Of a DNA stretch of 64,000 nt, positions 33,622 to 42,478 are shown piece by piece. The position numbers and the translations under genes were made by a program. The stretch's first letter is position 1; every line of letters begins with the position of its first letter. A model generated the notes under the pieces. The model was not told the DNA's origin and did not search any database. It saw only the letters and a list, made by a program, of their open reading frames with translations. The DNA comes from an uncultured Methanoregula sp. Lineage in GTDB: Archaea; Halobacteriota; Methanomicrobia; Methanomicrobiales; Methanospirillaceae. The DNA is taken from positions 62,001 to 126,000 of the forward strand of contig NZ_OY787453.1 in the NCBI RefSeq assembly GCF_963678795.1, written 5' to 3'.

Positions 33622-34461
33622 ATGTATGCCCGTGATGTGATGACCGCACCGGTCTACACGGTCTCCCCGGGTGAGACCGTGGCGCATGCGAGGAACCTGA
33701 TGGTCCGGCACAAGATCTCGCGCCTGCTGGTCATGGAGGGGGCCACCCTTTCCGGGATCCTCACGAAGAAGGATATTGCCTACCGTCTGCGGCAGGGAGA
33801 GCCTGCCTGGAGGCGCCGGCCTCTCGACCGGATACCGGCGGGTGTCCTTGCAACAGAAAAACCCGTAACGGCAGCTCCCGACACTCCTGTCAAGAGAATT
33901 GCCAGGATATTTGTCGAAAAGGCCATAAGCAGCGTCCCGATCATAGAGGCCGGGCTCGTTGCCGGGATTGTGACCAAGACCGATCTGATGAAATCCGTCC
34001 TCGTCCGGAATCTCCATGGTACTGCCGGGGACGTGATGGAGGATGTACCGGTAGTCAGCCGGTACCATTCGCTGAACCATGTGGTAAGCGTGATGAAGGA
34101 ACGCAACGATAAAGTGCTCGTATGCGACGAGGAGAACGCTCCCGCAGGCATCATTACCGAGACGAACCTTGCGTTCTATGAAGACGAACCAGGTATTTCC
34201 GGCGTGGTGGGAAAAGATGTAACCATAGTACGACGTGAGACCTCACAGGGGAAGAGCGGCGTGGGGCTGCTCTCGGTCGCATCGGTTACTGCCGGGGACG
34301 TAATGACAAGTCCAGTCATTACGGTACCCGCAGGAACCGATCTCCAGGAAGTTATCGCAATGATGGGCAGACACCATGTCAACAGTCTTGTTGTCATGGA
34401 AAACGGCACAATTTCCGGGATTGTAAAACGCGATGATATCATAAAGGAAGTGGCGAAATGA
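33622..34461 (+). CDS. four-CBS-domain protein
   Basis: A 279-residue protein with four CBS modules at about 1-55 (DVMTAPVYTVSPGETVAHARNLM), 70-128 (AAPDTPVKRIARIFVEKAISSVPIIE), 135-190 and 225-279 (DVMTSPVITVPAGTDLQEVIAMM). The linker between modules three and four is longer than usual (about 195-222). The ribosome-binding site aaggggtga overlaps the previous stop, and its own stop overlaps the next start by four bases. Confidence 0.88.
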   Translation: MYARDVMTAPVYTVSPGETVAHARNLMVRHKISRLLVMEGATLSGILTKKDIAYRLRQGEPAWRRRPLDRIPAGVLATEKPVTAAPDTPVKRIARIFVEKAISSVPIIEAGLVAGIVTKTDLMKSVLVRNLHGTAGDVMEDVPVVSRYHSLNHVVSVMKERNDKVLVCDEENAPAGIITETNLAFYEDEPGISGVVGKDVTIVRRETSQGKSGVGLLSVASVTAGDVMTSPVITVPAGTDLQEVIAMMGRHHVNSLVVMENGTISGIVKRDDIIKEVAK

Positions 34462-35234
34462 CAAAAGAAGTTTTTATCAAGGATATAATGGCAAAGCCAA
34501 TGACGATTGCAAAATCAGCAAAAATCACCGAAGCACTTGATAAGATGCTTGCTGAAGGTATCGACCCCCTCATTGCAATGAATAACAATTCGGTTGTCGG
34601 GACCGTTTCCAGGCAGGCAATAGCCGAGAAGCTGGGCAGCAAACAGAACTCCGATATCGCACCGGCTGCCATCCACGTGGCAAGCGTGGTTGAGGAGGAT
34701 TTCACAAGCGTATACCCGGATGAGAATGTCAACATCCTCATCCCCCTGCTCCAGCGTTACAAACTGGTAGTAGTCTATGATGCAGATCACAAGCTCATCG
34801 GGCAGGTGTCGGCAGGGGATCTCCTGAAGAAGTATCCCACGGATGATGGGATTGGCGGGGCCATTGAGACTGTGGTCACCATTGACGCGAGTGAACGGGT
34901 CGTACACCTGCGGCGCCGCATGCTTGACGACAAGATATCCCGTTTCGTGGTATCGGATCAGGACAAGTACCTGGGAATCGTGACGGAGACCGACGTTGCA
35001 ATTGCGCTCCGGAAGTTCCGCGAATCGGTCACCGATAACCACCAGGACCGCCAGATCCGGAACCTGATTGTCCGGGACATCATGAGTTCTCCCCTCATCT
35101 CGGTCGAGCGGACGACAAAGACTGCCGATGTGGTTGCACTGATGCTCAAAAAGAACATCAGCTCCTTACCGGTAATGGACAAAGGCAAGCTCTTCGGCGT
35201 TGTCACGCGACGGTCGCTGGTGAACGCACTCTGA
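34458..35234 (+). CDS. four-CBS-domain protein
   Basis: A 258-residue protein, last of the cluster. Modules lie at about 5-60 (DIMAKPMTIAKSAKITEALDKM), 72-125, 130-190 (VVTIDASERVVHLRRRM) and 205-258 (DIMSSPLISVERTTKTADVVALM). The second module is degenerate. Its start overlaps the previous gene (atga), so at least the last two genes are translationally coupled. A T6 tract follows the stop at 35262-35267. Confidence 0.88.
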   Translation: MTKEVFIKDIMAKPMTIAKSAKITEALDKMLAEGIDPLIAMNNNSVVGTVSRQAIAEKLGSKQNSDIAPAAIHVASVVEEDFTSVYPDENVNILIPLLQRYKLVVVYDADHKLIGQVSAGDLLKKYPTDDGIGGAIETVVTIDASERVVHLRRRMLDDKISRFVVSDQDKYLGIVTETDVAIALRKFRESVTDNHQDRQIRNLIVRDIMSSPLISVERTTKTADVVALMLKKNISSLPVMDKGKLFGVVTRRSLVNAL

Positions 35235-35261
35235 CGATCCAGAGTATACAACAAATCTCCC

Positions 35262-35267
35262 TTTTTT
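35262..35267 (+). terminator. oligo-T terminator after the CBS cluster
   Basis: Six consecutive T residues within ccctttttt-type sequence, 27 bases after the stop of the last CBS gene. Confidence 0.4.
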
Positions 35268-35362
35268 CCGGTCTCTTCTCTTGGTTCCTTACGGCAGATC
35301 CCCCTCCGCGGTCTCACCGTCATGTGTATGTAGCTGTCCTGCCAATATCCTGTCCGGTTATC

Positions 35363-36214
35363 ATGAGCAGTGGGAATGTCCGCTTCCGGCAGATGAGCTG
35401 GGATGAAGTAAGGATTGCAGTGGACTGGGCTGCCCGCGAGGGGTGGAACCCGGGGCTTGCAGATGCGGCGTGTTTCGCTGCAACCGATCCGGAAGGTTTT
35501 TTCTGTGCCGAGGCTGATGGGAAAATTGTCGGCACGGTTTCGGTAGTCAACTATGACGACCGGTTCTCTTTTTACGGCCTCTTCATCGTTGATCCGGTGT
35601 ACCGGGCACACGGGATCGGCATGCAGCTCTACCGGCATGCGATGCGGCATGCCGGGTCCCGCGTGGTTGGTTGTGACGGGGTTGTTGCGATGGTCGACAA
35701 GTACGAGAAGGGCGGCGGGCTTTTCCTGCACTACAACAATGCCCGGTACGAAGGCCAGGGTGGTGGTGTTGCGCCAGACGGTCTCGTGCCAGCCCGCAAT
35801 GTCCGTTTCGGAGATCTGGCCGATTACGACGCAGCACACTTTCCTGCCCGCCGGGTGGAGTTCCTCCGTTACTGGGTCCGGCAGGAAGGGCATACCGGTC
35901 TTGCGAAACTGGATACGGAGGGGCAGATCCTCGGGTACGGTGTCCGGCGGGCGTGCCGGACCGGCCACAAGATCGGGCCGCTCTTTGCAAAAGATCGGGC
36001 AACTGCCGAACTCATCCTCAACGGCCTTGTTGCCGGCATACCCGGTGAGCCGTTCTTCCTCGATATACCGGTTCCGAATACGGGGGCAGTTCAGCTCGTG
36101 CAGGACCGGAAAATGGTCCCGGTCTTTTACACTGCCCGGCTCTACTCGCGACCGGAACGCGTCCCGCTCCCCCTTGACGAAATCTTCGGCGTTACTACGT
36201 TCGAGCTCGGGTAG
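35363..36214 (+). CDS. GNAT-family N-acetyltransferase with C-terminal extra domain
   Basis: A 283-residue protein. The N-terminal half is a GNAT fold with the acetyl-CoA loop IVDPVYRAHGIGMQLYRHAM; the C-terminal half (VRFGDLADYDAAHFPARRVEFLRYWV onward) is the second GNAT-like domain seen in YitI/DUF1248-type proteins, including LGYGVRRACRTGHKIGPLFA. Met 35363 (MSSGNVRFRQMSWDEV) is the best start; the frame is open from 35324. The substrate is unknown. It follows the CBS cluster on the same strand after a probable terminator. Confidence 0.85.
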   Translation: MSSGNVRFRQMSWDEVRIAVDWAAREGWNPGLADAACFAATDPEGFFCAEADGKIVGTVSVVNYDDRFSFYGLFIVDPVYRAHGIGMQLYRHAMRHAGSRVVGCDGVVAMVDKYEKGGGLFLHYNNARYEGQGGGVAPDGLVPARNVRFGDLADYDAAHFPARRVEFLRYWVRQEGHTGLAKLDTEGQILGYGVRRACRTGHKIGPLFAKDRATAELILNGLVAGIPGEPFFLDIPVPNTGAVQLVQDRKMVPVFYTARLYSRPERVPLPLDEIFGVTTFELG

Positions 36215-36236
36215 GTCTGATTCTGTCTTACCCCCT

Positions 36237-37706
36237 TTATTCCGGAGTGAGTGTTCCCCCGTTTACGAGCGTATACGTTTTACCGCCGAGAGCACTGTTC
36301 GCTGCCAGGCTCCTGTCATAAGTGACGGTATTGCCGTTGCCGATGATGTTCGTGATGCCCGTACCCGATATCCCCCCGGCATCGGAGAGGCTTGTCAGGG
36401 TCGAATCGCCTGTCACGGTCCACGTACTCGTCGCATCGAGGTTCAGGGCGGCTGTATTGATCGTGCCGGTCAGCATTGAACCATTTTTCAGGGTAGCCGT
36501 TATCGAGCTGATGCTATCCGTACTCAGGCTACCTGCCAGTTTCTCGTTATCTGCCGTGAAGGATACCTTTCCGCCATTCTTACCGGACGTACCCCAACGG
36601 TCGGTGGCTGTTGCTTTGATGAGCGTGTCCGAAGCAATCGTGACGCTCACACCGGTAAGAGTGATGACGGCATTTGTATTCGTCACGAAGAATGCCGGGC
36701 CCGCTGTGGCAGTATAGGAACCCCCGTTCATCGTGAACGTCCCGGTCCCGACATCGGCATCACCGGACATGCTCTGGTAGATCATGGTACCGCCTGTCTT
36801 ATCCACTCCCCCGGTAAGGGCCGTGTTGGTCAGGATGATGGAGTTGAAGCCCTCGATAACAGCCGCCTCAGTACCGGTCGATGTTATCTTCGCGTCAGTA
36901 ACGGCGATCTTGCCCGTAGAATAGATCCCCGGCGAGTCCCTGCCGCTTGAAGTTATGGCTCCTCCGGTGGCGGTAACCGTGCCGCTGCCCCGGTCGGTTG
37001 CAAGGGGGGCGCCATTGGCACCGGTTGTTGCGATATTCACATTCTTTAAGATCAGGGTACCTCCGTTGGTTGCCATCACGCCGTGGCCCCCGCTACCGGA
37101 TGCCATGATCGTGACATCCGTCAGGCTGATCATGGTTCCGGCTCCCGTGGGGATTGCCCCGTTGGCTCCCGATCCGGTAGTCGTGATGGTGCCGCCATTG
37201 ATGGTCACGGTACTGCCGCCATTGGCCAGCACTGCTCCGTTGAGTCCGTAGAAGCTGCTGGCGTCATTGGATGACGAGTCGCCACTGGTCACGATGGTCG
37301 GGTTAACAAGGGTAAGCGCACCCCCGTTTGTCACGTAGACCCCGGAGACGTCCCTTGTTGTTGAAGTGTATCTGGCGTTCGTCTCGGTTGCAGTCCCGCC
37401 GTTCAGAGTATAGACGCCGCTGAAGGTATACGAGGACGAGCCGGAACTGCTCCCGGGCGGGGATCCACCCGGTCCGGAACCGCCCGGAGGAGATCCTGAT
37501 GGCGGCGACCCGGATGGTGGGGTTCCTGAAGGTGGAGATCCACCGGGAGCAGTTCCGGCCTGCGCTGTATTTTGTGCAGTGGCACTTGCCGCGGCAGTAC
37601 CTGTTGTTACTGTGGAACTGGTCCCGGTCGTTCCCGTGCAGCCTGCTGCCAGGAGCGCGGCAATCACCAGGAAGACGGTTATTATGCGATATCGTGTCGC
37701 TTTCAT
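36237..37706 (-). CDS. secreted beta-helix lipoprotein with Pro/Gly/Ser repeat linker
   Basis: A 489-residue cell-surface protein: signal peptide with lipobox LLAAGC (Cys 23), a Thr/Ala-rich region, a linker of PSGTPPSGSPPSGSPPGG-type repeats (about 54-90), then about 390 residues of short repeats (GGTLILKNVNIATTG, GGTVTINGGTITTTG-like) that should form a right-handed parallel beta-helix as in pectate-lyase-like adhesins. It probably acts in adhesion or surface structure. Ser, Thr, Gly and Asn dominate. It is divergent from the next secreted protein. Confidence 0.82.
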   Translation of the reverse strand: MKATRYRIITVFLVIAALLAAGCTGTTGTSSTVTTGTAAASATAQNTAQAGTAPGGSPPSGTPPSGSPPSGSPPGGSGPGGSPPGSSSGSSSYTFSGVYTLNGGTATETNARYTSTTRDVSGVYVTNGGALTLVNPTIVTSGDSSSNDASSFYGLNGAVLANGGSTVTINGGTITTTGSGANGAIPTGAGTMISLTDVTIMASGSGGHGVMATNGGTLILKNVNIATTGANGAPLATDRGSGTVTATGGAITSSGRDSPGIYSTGKIAVTDAKITSTGTEAAVIEGFNSIILTNTALTGGVDKTGGTMIYQSMSGDADVGTGTFTMNGGSYTATAGPAFFVTNTNAVITLTGVSVTIASDTLIKATATDRWGTSGKNGGKVSFTADNEKLAGSLSTDSISSITATLKNGSMLTGTINTAALNLDATSTWTVTGDSTLTSLSDAGGISGTGITNIIGNGNTVTYDRSLAANSALGGKTYTLVNGGTLTPE

Positions 37707-38103
37707 GGATATCGCCGGTGAATATCATCGTATCCACCAGTCCTGCATCACCCGTGCCGTGCGAGGTTATAATATTCGGCGCATGGGTGTAGTGATATAT
37801 TAAACCTGAAAGGGTACTTAACCCAGGTCACACGGGGCCTTGCGGTGTCATGTATAGAGTGCACCTGTAAGTTCCTACCCTGCCATCACTGGTTCACGGA
37901 ATGGATAACTATACCCGGAAAAAGACCGGGTCCTTGTCTGAATCCGTTACCGCAACCATCCGATCAGCTAACCGAAGGGTTCCTTCATTCTCTCATCGTG
38001 CATCATCCGGATCGGTTGTCCATACACTCATTATATACCTGTTTTCACTGCACGTAGTGGATAAGCCTGCAGGAGAATCCCCCGCAGGAAAAAGGAAGTG
38101 AAC
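37707..38103. other. 397-base divergent promoter region
   Basis: No gene is seen between the two secreted-protein genes. It holds TATA-like motifs at 37796-37803 (atatatta, could serve the minus strand) and 38029-38038 (cattatatac type, plus strand), and near its end a small hairpin cctgc/gcagg between 38067 and 38090. Confidence 0.5.
38029..38038 (+). promoter_or_regulatory. TATA box of the Pro-rich secreted protein gene
   Basis: The motif cattatatac lies about 70 bases before ATG 38104, giving a leader of roughly 45 bases with ribosome-binding site aaggaagtga. Confidence 0.45.
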
Positions 38104-38595
38104 ATGATGAAAAAGAGCCTCATAACCTTTGCGGGCATCTTTCTTACCTGCGTAATCTGCGCCGGCGTTCCGGCGGTAGCAGCAGCTGAAAATATAAACC
38201 CGGCACTGAACCCCGGTAACACGATCAAGCCGGCAGAGACACCACAGCCATGGTACACCCCCATAGCAGAACTCTTCGGCATGCACCAGCCGGCTGACAA
38301 TGCCGGCCAGCAGGGCACAACCGGGAAGGATTCCGATCGGCCGGTGAACGTTACTGCAAACCAGCCCGTGACCGAAAAAGCCTGGTGGGAGAACCTCCTG
38401 CCATCCGAACGGATCAAAGAGTCCCCGGAACAGGCAACATCCAGCCAGACCCCTGCTCAGAATCCAGCCCCGGCCCCCGTAATTACCCAGGCTCCGGACC
38501 CGGCACACCCGGCAAATCCCCCCATATCATCAACGCCGTCAACTCCAATAAACCAGCAAAAGCCCCAGAACTCCCCAGTCCAGAGAACCCCGTAA
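38104..38595 (+). CDS. secreted Pro/Ala/Gln-rich hypothetical protein
   Basis: A 163-residue protein starting MMKKSLITFAGIFLTCVICAGVPAVAAAE, a clear signal peptide cleaved after AVAAA. The mature part is of low complexity and very rich in Pro, Gln, Asn, Thr and Ala (for example ATSSQTPAQNPAPAPVITQA), so it is probably an extended, disordered surface or wall-spanning protein. ATG 38104 follows a good ribosome-binding site; GTG 38098 is an alternative. It is upstream of a CHASE4 sensor kinase gene on the same strand, 258 bases away. Function is unknown. Confidence 0.72.
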   Translation: MMKKSLITFAGIFLTCVICAGVPAVAAAENINPALNPGNTIKPAETPQPWYTPIAELFGMHQPADNAGQQGTTGKDSDRPVNVTANQPVTEKAWWENLLPSERIKESPEQATSSQTPAQNPAPAPVITQAPDPAHPANPPISSTPSTPINQQKPQNSPVQRTP

Positions 38596-38627
38596 CCCCT
38601 CCAGTTGCGAGGGCTCCTCCAGACCCC

Positions 38628-38633
38628 TTTTTT
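38628..38633 (+). terminator. oligo-T terminator after the secreted protein gene
   Basis: A T6 tract (accccttttttg) starts about 32 bases after the stop codon, and a second T6 tract occurs at about 38657. Confidence 0.4.
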
Positions 38634-38744
38634 GTATAACCTCCCCTGCGGGAATCTTTTTTCCGGCAGAGTACGTGGAAGTACGGGAGTCTCTTCAGTC
38701 CCGGCTGAAAATATCAGATACGAAGTGTTTTTTAAGATTTTACC

Positions 38745-38758
38745 CTATTGTTCAATAG
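38745..38758. promoter_or_regulatory. perfect inverted repeat near the sensor kinase promoter
   Basis: The arms ctattg and caatag are separated by tt. It lies just after a TATA-like stretch (ttttttaagatttta, 38728-38742) and about 95 bases before the kinase start. It is a possible operator. Confidence 0.35.
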
Positions 38759-38853
38759 TGCCGGGGATAATCCGGCTTATGGTCCGGTGCTGTATTCCCT
38801 GCCATATCGGACACCGGACCGCTTCCGGCTTACCCCATGCGAGGTATCCTGCC

Positions 38854-40899
38854 ATGCACATCCGTAACAAGACGCTCATCGCCCTTGGCATAACCTTTGC
38901 TGTACTGTTCGGTATCATTGCAGGAATATCGCTCTTTTTGTATATCGAAGAACTGGGAAGCCTCGAGTACCACCAGACCCAGAAAGAGGTTACAAGGGTT
39001 AAAAATGTCATTGCCAATGAACAAGAAGATCTCAGCAGCACACTTCATGACTGGGCATACTGGGACGAAACCTATGCGTTCACCGCAAACAGGGATCCGG
39101 GTTACGTTTCCCGGAACCTGAACGAGGGGTCACTCTCCGTTCTCCGGCTCAATCTCTTCATGGTAACGGACACTTCGGGAAATATCCTGTACGGGACGAT
39201 GGTGGATCCGGCAACCGGCCGGCAGGCACCACTTTTTGCAGATGTCCTCCAGGCCCTTCCCCCCGGCCATCCGTTCATGAACCATACCCGTCAGAACAGT
39301 ACAAAAACCGGGCTTCTCCTTCTTTCGGGGGATCCCATGATTGTTGTATCGGCCCCCGTCCTCACCAGTAGCAAGGAAGGACCCGTTCATGGCGTACTCG
39401 TGATGGGCAGGTATATCGATCAGAAGACGCTCGATCGCATGAACCGGGTGACCGAAACGGCGATAACGGTTCATTGGCCGGATGATCCATCCGCAGACGA
39501 ACAGGAGCGCCAGCTCCTCATGAGCAATGTGACGGATTTCGGCACGGCCAGTATCCCCCGCAATGCCGATCTCCTCTCGGGGTATACCGTTGTTCAGGAT
39601 ATCAACGGGAAGAATATCCTGCTTGGCGTTGACCTGCCACGTGACCTGTACCGCTACGGGCTCTCGGCAATCGTGATCTATCTGGTCCTTTTTACCTGCA
39701 TCATCCTTGTGGCAGCATTCCTGGTGATGTATATCATGGATCGCGTCGTTCTCCGGCGCGTTGAGTTCCTGACCCGGAAAGTAGAACGGCTTGGTCAGGG
39801 AAACCAAACTGTACCTGATCCGGAACTCACCGGCGATGACGAGATCGTAACCCTGGAGCGGGAGATCCTCTCGTCCCATAACCGTCTGATTGTCAGTGAA
39901 CATACCCTCCGGACCTTCATCAATGCCGTTACCGATCCTGCCTTCATGCTTACACCTGACGGAACGATCATCCTTGCCAACACTGCGCTTGCACAGGTGT
40001 ACCATAAACCCGTGGACGATCTCATCGGGACACCGTTCCGGAATTATCTTTCCGAAGAAGAGCTATGGCAGCATAAAGAAAAATTCGCTGAAGCGCTCCA
40101 TGAAAAGAAGATCGTCCAGTACGAGACTACTGTTGGTGAAAAACAATATTTTGTCTCAGTTTATCCGGTTATTGACAATAAGGGGAGCATCGGGCAGATT
40201 GCAATCCTGACCACGGACATCACGGATCGCAAACGGACCGAGGATGCCCTGTCACTTGCCAAGAGAAAGATCAGCCTCCTGAATTCCGTTATCTTCAACG
40301 ACATCCAGAACCAGATCTTTGTCCAGCTTGCGTTCATTTCCCTTGCCAGGCCATGCATGACCGACCAGAAGGGGCTTGCCTATATCGGGAAAGAGGAAGC
40401 AGCGGCAAAACTGATCCAGTCACACCTCTCATTCCTGCAGAAGTACCAGACCCTGGGAACAAATCCCCCGCGATGGTACGATGTGTCTGACGTGATGTTA
40501 TTTTCCCTGTCCCATCTCGACCAGAAAACGGTCAGGCACGATCTCGCAGTCCAAGGTGTGGAGATCTTTTCCGATCCGCTCCTGGAGAATGTGTTTTTCC
40601 ACCTCTTCGAAAATTCCCTGCTGCACGGTGGGAATGTCTCAGTTATCCGGGCCATGTTCCGCGAGGTGGAATCCGGTCTTATCCTCATTATCGAGGATGA
40701 CGGGACGGGGATACCGGACGGGGAGAAGGAATATATTTTTGAGAAAGGTTCGGGTGTCCGGGGCGAAGTCGGGTTGTTCCTTGTCCGGGAAATTCTCTCA
40801 ATTACCGGGATCACGATCAAAGAAACCGGGGTATACGGGATCGGGGCACGGTTCGAGATCCATGTTCCTCCGGGGATATACCGGATCCGAAAGGATTGA
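38854..40899 (+). CDS. CHASE4-PAS sensor kinase lacking the usual phosphoacceptor His
   Basis: A 681-residue membrane sensor. Membrane segment one lies at 8-30, an extracellular CHASE4 domain at about 35-260 (HDWAYWDETYAF), membrane segment two at about 270-292, then a HAMP-like linker, a PAS domain (about 350-460, ITDPAFMLTPDG-like to AILTTDITDRK) and an HATPase core with N-box HLFENSLLHGG and G1 EDDGTGIPD. The H-box region reads SLLNSVIFNDIQNQIF, so Asn 482 sits where the other kinase in this window has His (ITRHDIRNKL). The protein may bind ATP without autophosphorylating in the usual way. Met 38854 gives the first membrane segment; the open frame from 38605 is unlikely. Confidence 0.9.
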   Translation: MHIRNKTLIALGITFAVLFGIIAGISLFLYIEELGSLEYHQTQKEVTRVKNVIANEQEDLSSTLHDWAYWDETYAFTANRDPGYVSRNLNEGSLSVLRLNLFMVTDTSGNILYGTMVDPATGRQAPLFADVLQALPPGHPFMNHTRQNSTKTGLLLLSGDPMIVVSAPVLTSSKEGPVHGVLVMGRYIDQKTLDRMNRVTETAITVHWPDDPSADEQERQLLMSNVTDFGTASIPRNADLLSGYTVVQDINGKNILLGVDLPRDLYRYGLSAIVIYLVLFTCIILVAAFLVMYIMDRVVLRRVEFLTRKVERLGQGNQTVPDPELTGDDEIVTLEREILSSHNRLIVSEHTLRTFINAVTDPAFMLTPDGTIILANTALAQVYHKPVDDLIGTPFRNYLSEEELWQHKEKFAEALHEKKIVQYETTVGEKQYFVSVYPVIDNKGSIGQIAILTTDITDRKRTEDALSLAKRKISLLNSVIFNDIQNQIFVQLAFISLARPCMTDQKGLAYIGKEEAAAKLIQSHLSFLQKYQTLGTNPPRWYDVSDVMLFSLSHLDQKTVRHDLAVQGVEIFSDPLLENVFFHLFENSLLHGGNVSVIRAMFREVESGLILIIEDDGTGIPDGEKEYIFEKGSGVRGEVGLFLVREILSITGITIKETGVYGIGARFEIHVPPGIYRIRKD

Positions 40900-40939
40900 A
40901 ACTCCCAGGATTATGGCTGAGAGAATGATTCGGGAGTTT
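40899..40939 (+). terminator. hairpin plus T-rich terminator
   Basis: Perfect 8-base arms aaactccc (40899-40906) and gggagttt (40932-40939) begin at the kinase stop codon and are followed by ttaattta. It is a plausible terminator for the sensor kinase mRNA. Confidence 0.45.
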
Positions 40940-40945
40940 TAATTT

Positions 40946-41170
40946 ATGTTATCCTTAGTATGTGCGTTTGCTAGAGATCTACACAATACATACTTATTAG
41001 GATCCCGATTGCGATGGAACGCCGCCTCCCCCGAAAGATACCCCCGCGGCGATATTCTGCCTGATCCCGACAGTACTCCGGAGTATCTCAGGGAAACGCC
41101 TTTTATCCATCCCATCATAGGTACGGGGGTCTGTCAGGACTATCGTGAACTCCTTTCAGGAAAGGTATGA
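40946..41170 (+). CDS. doubtful small protein or gene remnant
   Basis: A 74-residue frame. The last 50 residues (WNAASPERYPRGDILPD and on to CQDYRELLSGKV) use codons like real local genes, while the first 20 do not, and there is no ribosome-binding site at ATG 40946. A TTG further in is another possible start. It may be a remnant of a lost gene. Unrecognised. Confidence 0.25.
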   Translation: MLSLVCAFARDLHNTYLLGSRLRWNAASPERYPRGDILPDPDSTPEYLRETPFIHPIIGTGVCQDYRELLSGKV

Positions 41171-41212
41171 CCGGGAACCGGTGCCCGCAACACTTATTAC
41201 CCGACCCTGCCC

Positions 41213-41222
41213 ATATTATAAA
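41213..41222 (+). promoter_or_regulatory. TATA box upstream of tRNA-Ser and the S13 operon
   Basis: The motif atattataaa lies about 63 bases before the mature tRNA-Ser end, which predicts a 5' leader of roughly 40 bases that RNase P would remove. Confidence 0.45.
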
Positions 41223-41284
41223 GCACCATTCATGGAGCAGTGACTATCCACTGCGAGTGTCTGTAGAAGATGCGAGATTCCTCT

Positions 41285-41369
41285 GTTGAGGTAGCCAAGC
41301 CTGGTATGGCGCAGGTTTGCTAAACCTGTGTCCCCCTGGGACTCGAGGGTTCAAATCCCTCCCTCAGCG
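41285..41369 (+). tRNA. tRNA-Ser (GCT)
   Basis: The acceptor arms gttgagg (41285-41291) and cctcagc (41362-41368) pair, with G as discriminator. The anticodon stem caggt/acctg frames the loop ttgctaa with anticodon GCT at 41319-41321, reading AGC/AGU serine codons. The T arm gaggg-ttcaaat-ccctc and the long variable arm (gtccccctgggac) fit a class II tRNA-Ser. CCA is not encoded. It directly precedes rps13. Confidence 0.96.
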
Positions 41370-41405
41370 CTCAAAAGAGAAAATCTCACACAACGAGGGG
41401 ATTGG

Positions 41406-41867
41406 ATGGCTCAGGAAGAAGATATCAAGTATTTCGTAAGGGTTGGAACCACCGATCTCGATGGTACCAAGTCCGTGAGAGTAGCCCTTACCGGCATCAA
41501 GGGTGTCGGCAGGCATACCTCCACGGTCATCTCCCGTATGGCGAACGTAGACGAGTACGCCTCGCTCGGTCGCCTTGACGAAGAGTCGGTAAACCGGCTC
41601 CGTGTTGCTGTTGAACAATATATCACCAAGATCCCATCATGGATGGCAAACCGTCCCAAGGACGTTTACACCGGCGAGACCAAACACCTGTTTGGCGGCG
41701 ATGTAGCCCTTGCAAAGGACGAGGATGTCAACCTCATGAGAAAGATCCGCTGTTACAAGGGCATCCGGCATGAGACCGGCCAGAAAGTCCGCGGGCAGCG
41801 CACCAAGTCTACCGGCAGAACCGGCACGACCGTGGGTGTCAAGAGGAAGAGCGCAGGAGGCAGCTAA
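41406..41867 (+). CDS. rps13: ribosomal protein S13
   Basis: A 153-residue archaeal S13 (uS13), starting [20 protein letters not shown]. The helix-two-turn-helix [19 protein letters not shown] and the basic tail [19 protein letters not shown], which contacts tRNA in the P site and the 30S head, are present. The frame is open back into the tRNA, but ATG 41406 after acgaggggattgg is clearly right. It is the first protein gene of the S13-S4-S11-rpoD-L18e-L13-S9-rpoN unit. Confidence 0.98.
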   Translation: MAQEEDIKYFVRVGTTDLDGTKSVRVALTGIKGVGRHTSTVISRMANVDEYASLGRLDEESVNRLRVAVEQYITKIPSWMANRPKDVYTGETKHLFGGDVALAKDEDVNLMRKIRCYKGIRHETGQKVRGQRTKSTGRTGTTVGVKRKSAGGS

Positions 41868-41869
41868 CC

Positions 41870-42472
41870 ATGGGATACCCAGGCAAGAACCACAAGTCTT
41901 ACCAGACGCCCAAGCGCCCGTGGGAGAAGTCCCGTATCGAGTCCGAGACCCGTCTCGTCATCGAGTACGGCCTGCGCAACAAGCGTGAGGTCTGGAAGGC
42001 ACAGGAGCACCTGCGCAAATACCGCAAGGGTGCCCGCAACCTGCTGGCTCTCGGATCGAGCACGACCGACAAGGAACTGTACGAATCCAAGAAGGAAGAG
42101 CTCATCACCTCGCTCCAGAGAAACGGGCTTCTCGGCCCTGACGCGGACATCGAAGATGTCCTCTCGCTCAAGGTCCAGGCCCAGCTCGAACGCCGGCTTC
42201 AGACAATTGTCTACCGCAGGGGACTTGCACGGTCGCCGAAACAGGCCCGGCAGCTCATCACCCACGGTCACGTTGCGATTGCCGGCAGACGCACCAGCAT
42301 CCCCGGTTACCGCGTGACCCGCAAGGAAGAGTCCGAGATCACTTACTACGGCAAATCCCCGTTCGTTGCTGACTCCCACGCCGAGAAAGAGCGGATTGCA
42401 AAGCCCGCAAGCACGCCAAAGACCTCCGCATTTGCCCGCCCCCAGGGGTATGGCAGAGCAGGGGGGAGGTAA
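41870..42472 (+). CDS. rps4: ribosomal protein S4
   Basis: A 200-residue archaeal uS4. N-terminal [22 protein letters not shown] is typical, and the S4 RNA-binding domain lies at about 103-165 ([34 protein letters not shown]). S4 nucleates 30S assembly on the 5' domain of 16S rRNA. It starts three bases after the S13 stop and is followed six bases on by S11. Confidence 0.98.
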   Translation: MGYPGKNHKSYQTPKRPWEKSRIESETRLVIEYGLRNKREVWKAQEHLRKYRKGARNLLALGSSTTDKELYESKKEELITSLQRNGLLGPDADIEDVLSLKVQAQLERRLQTIVYRRGLARSPKQARQLITHGHVAIAGRRTSIPGYRVTRKEESEITYYGKSPFVADSHAEKERIAKPASTPKTSAFARPQGYGRAGGR

Positions 42473-42478
42473 GGTACC

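Larger units (their letters stand above)
40900..41284. other. 385-base region between the sensor kinase and tRNA-Ser
   Basis: It contains the terminator-like hairpin, a doubtful small frame (40946-41170), a TATA box at 41213-41222 and a hairpin gcagtg/cactgc (41237-41242/41249-41254) ahead of the tRNA. No firm protein gene is seen. Confidence 0.5.

Noticed and set aside
32524..34080. 518-residue frame antisense to the CBS genes
   Set aside because: It lies opposite clear CBS domains with atga-coupled starts; composition reads as a shadow of the plus-strand codon bias.
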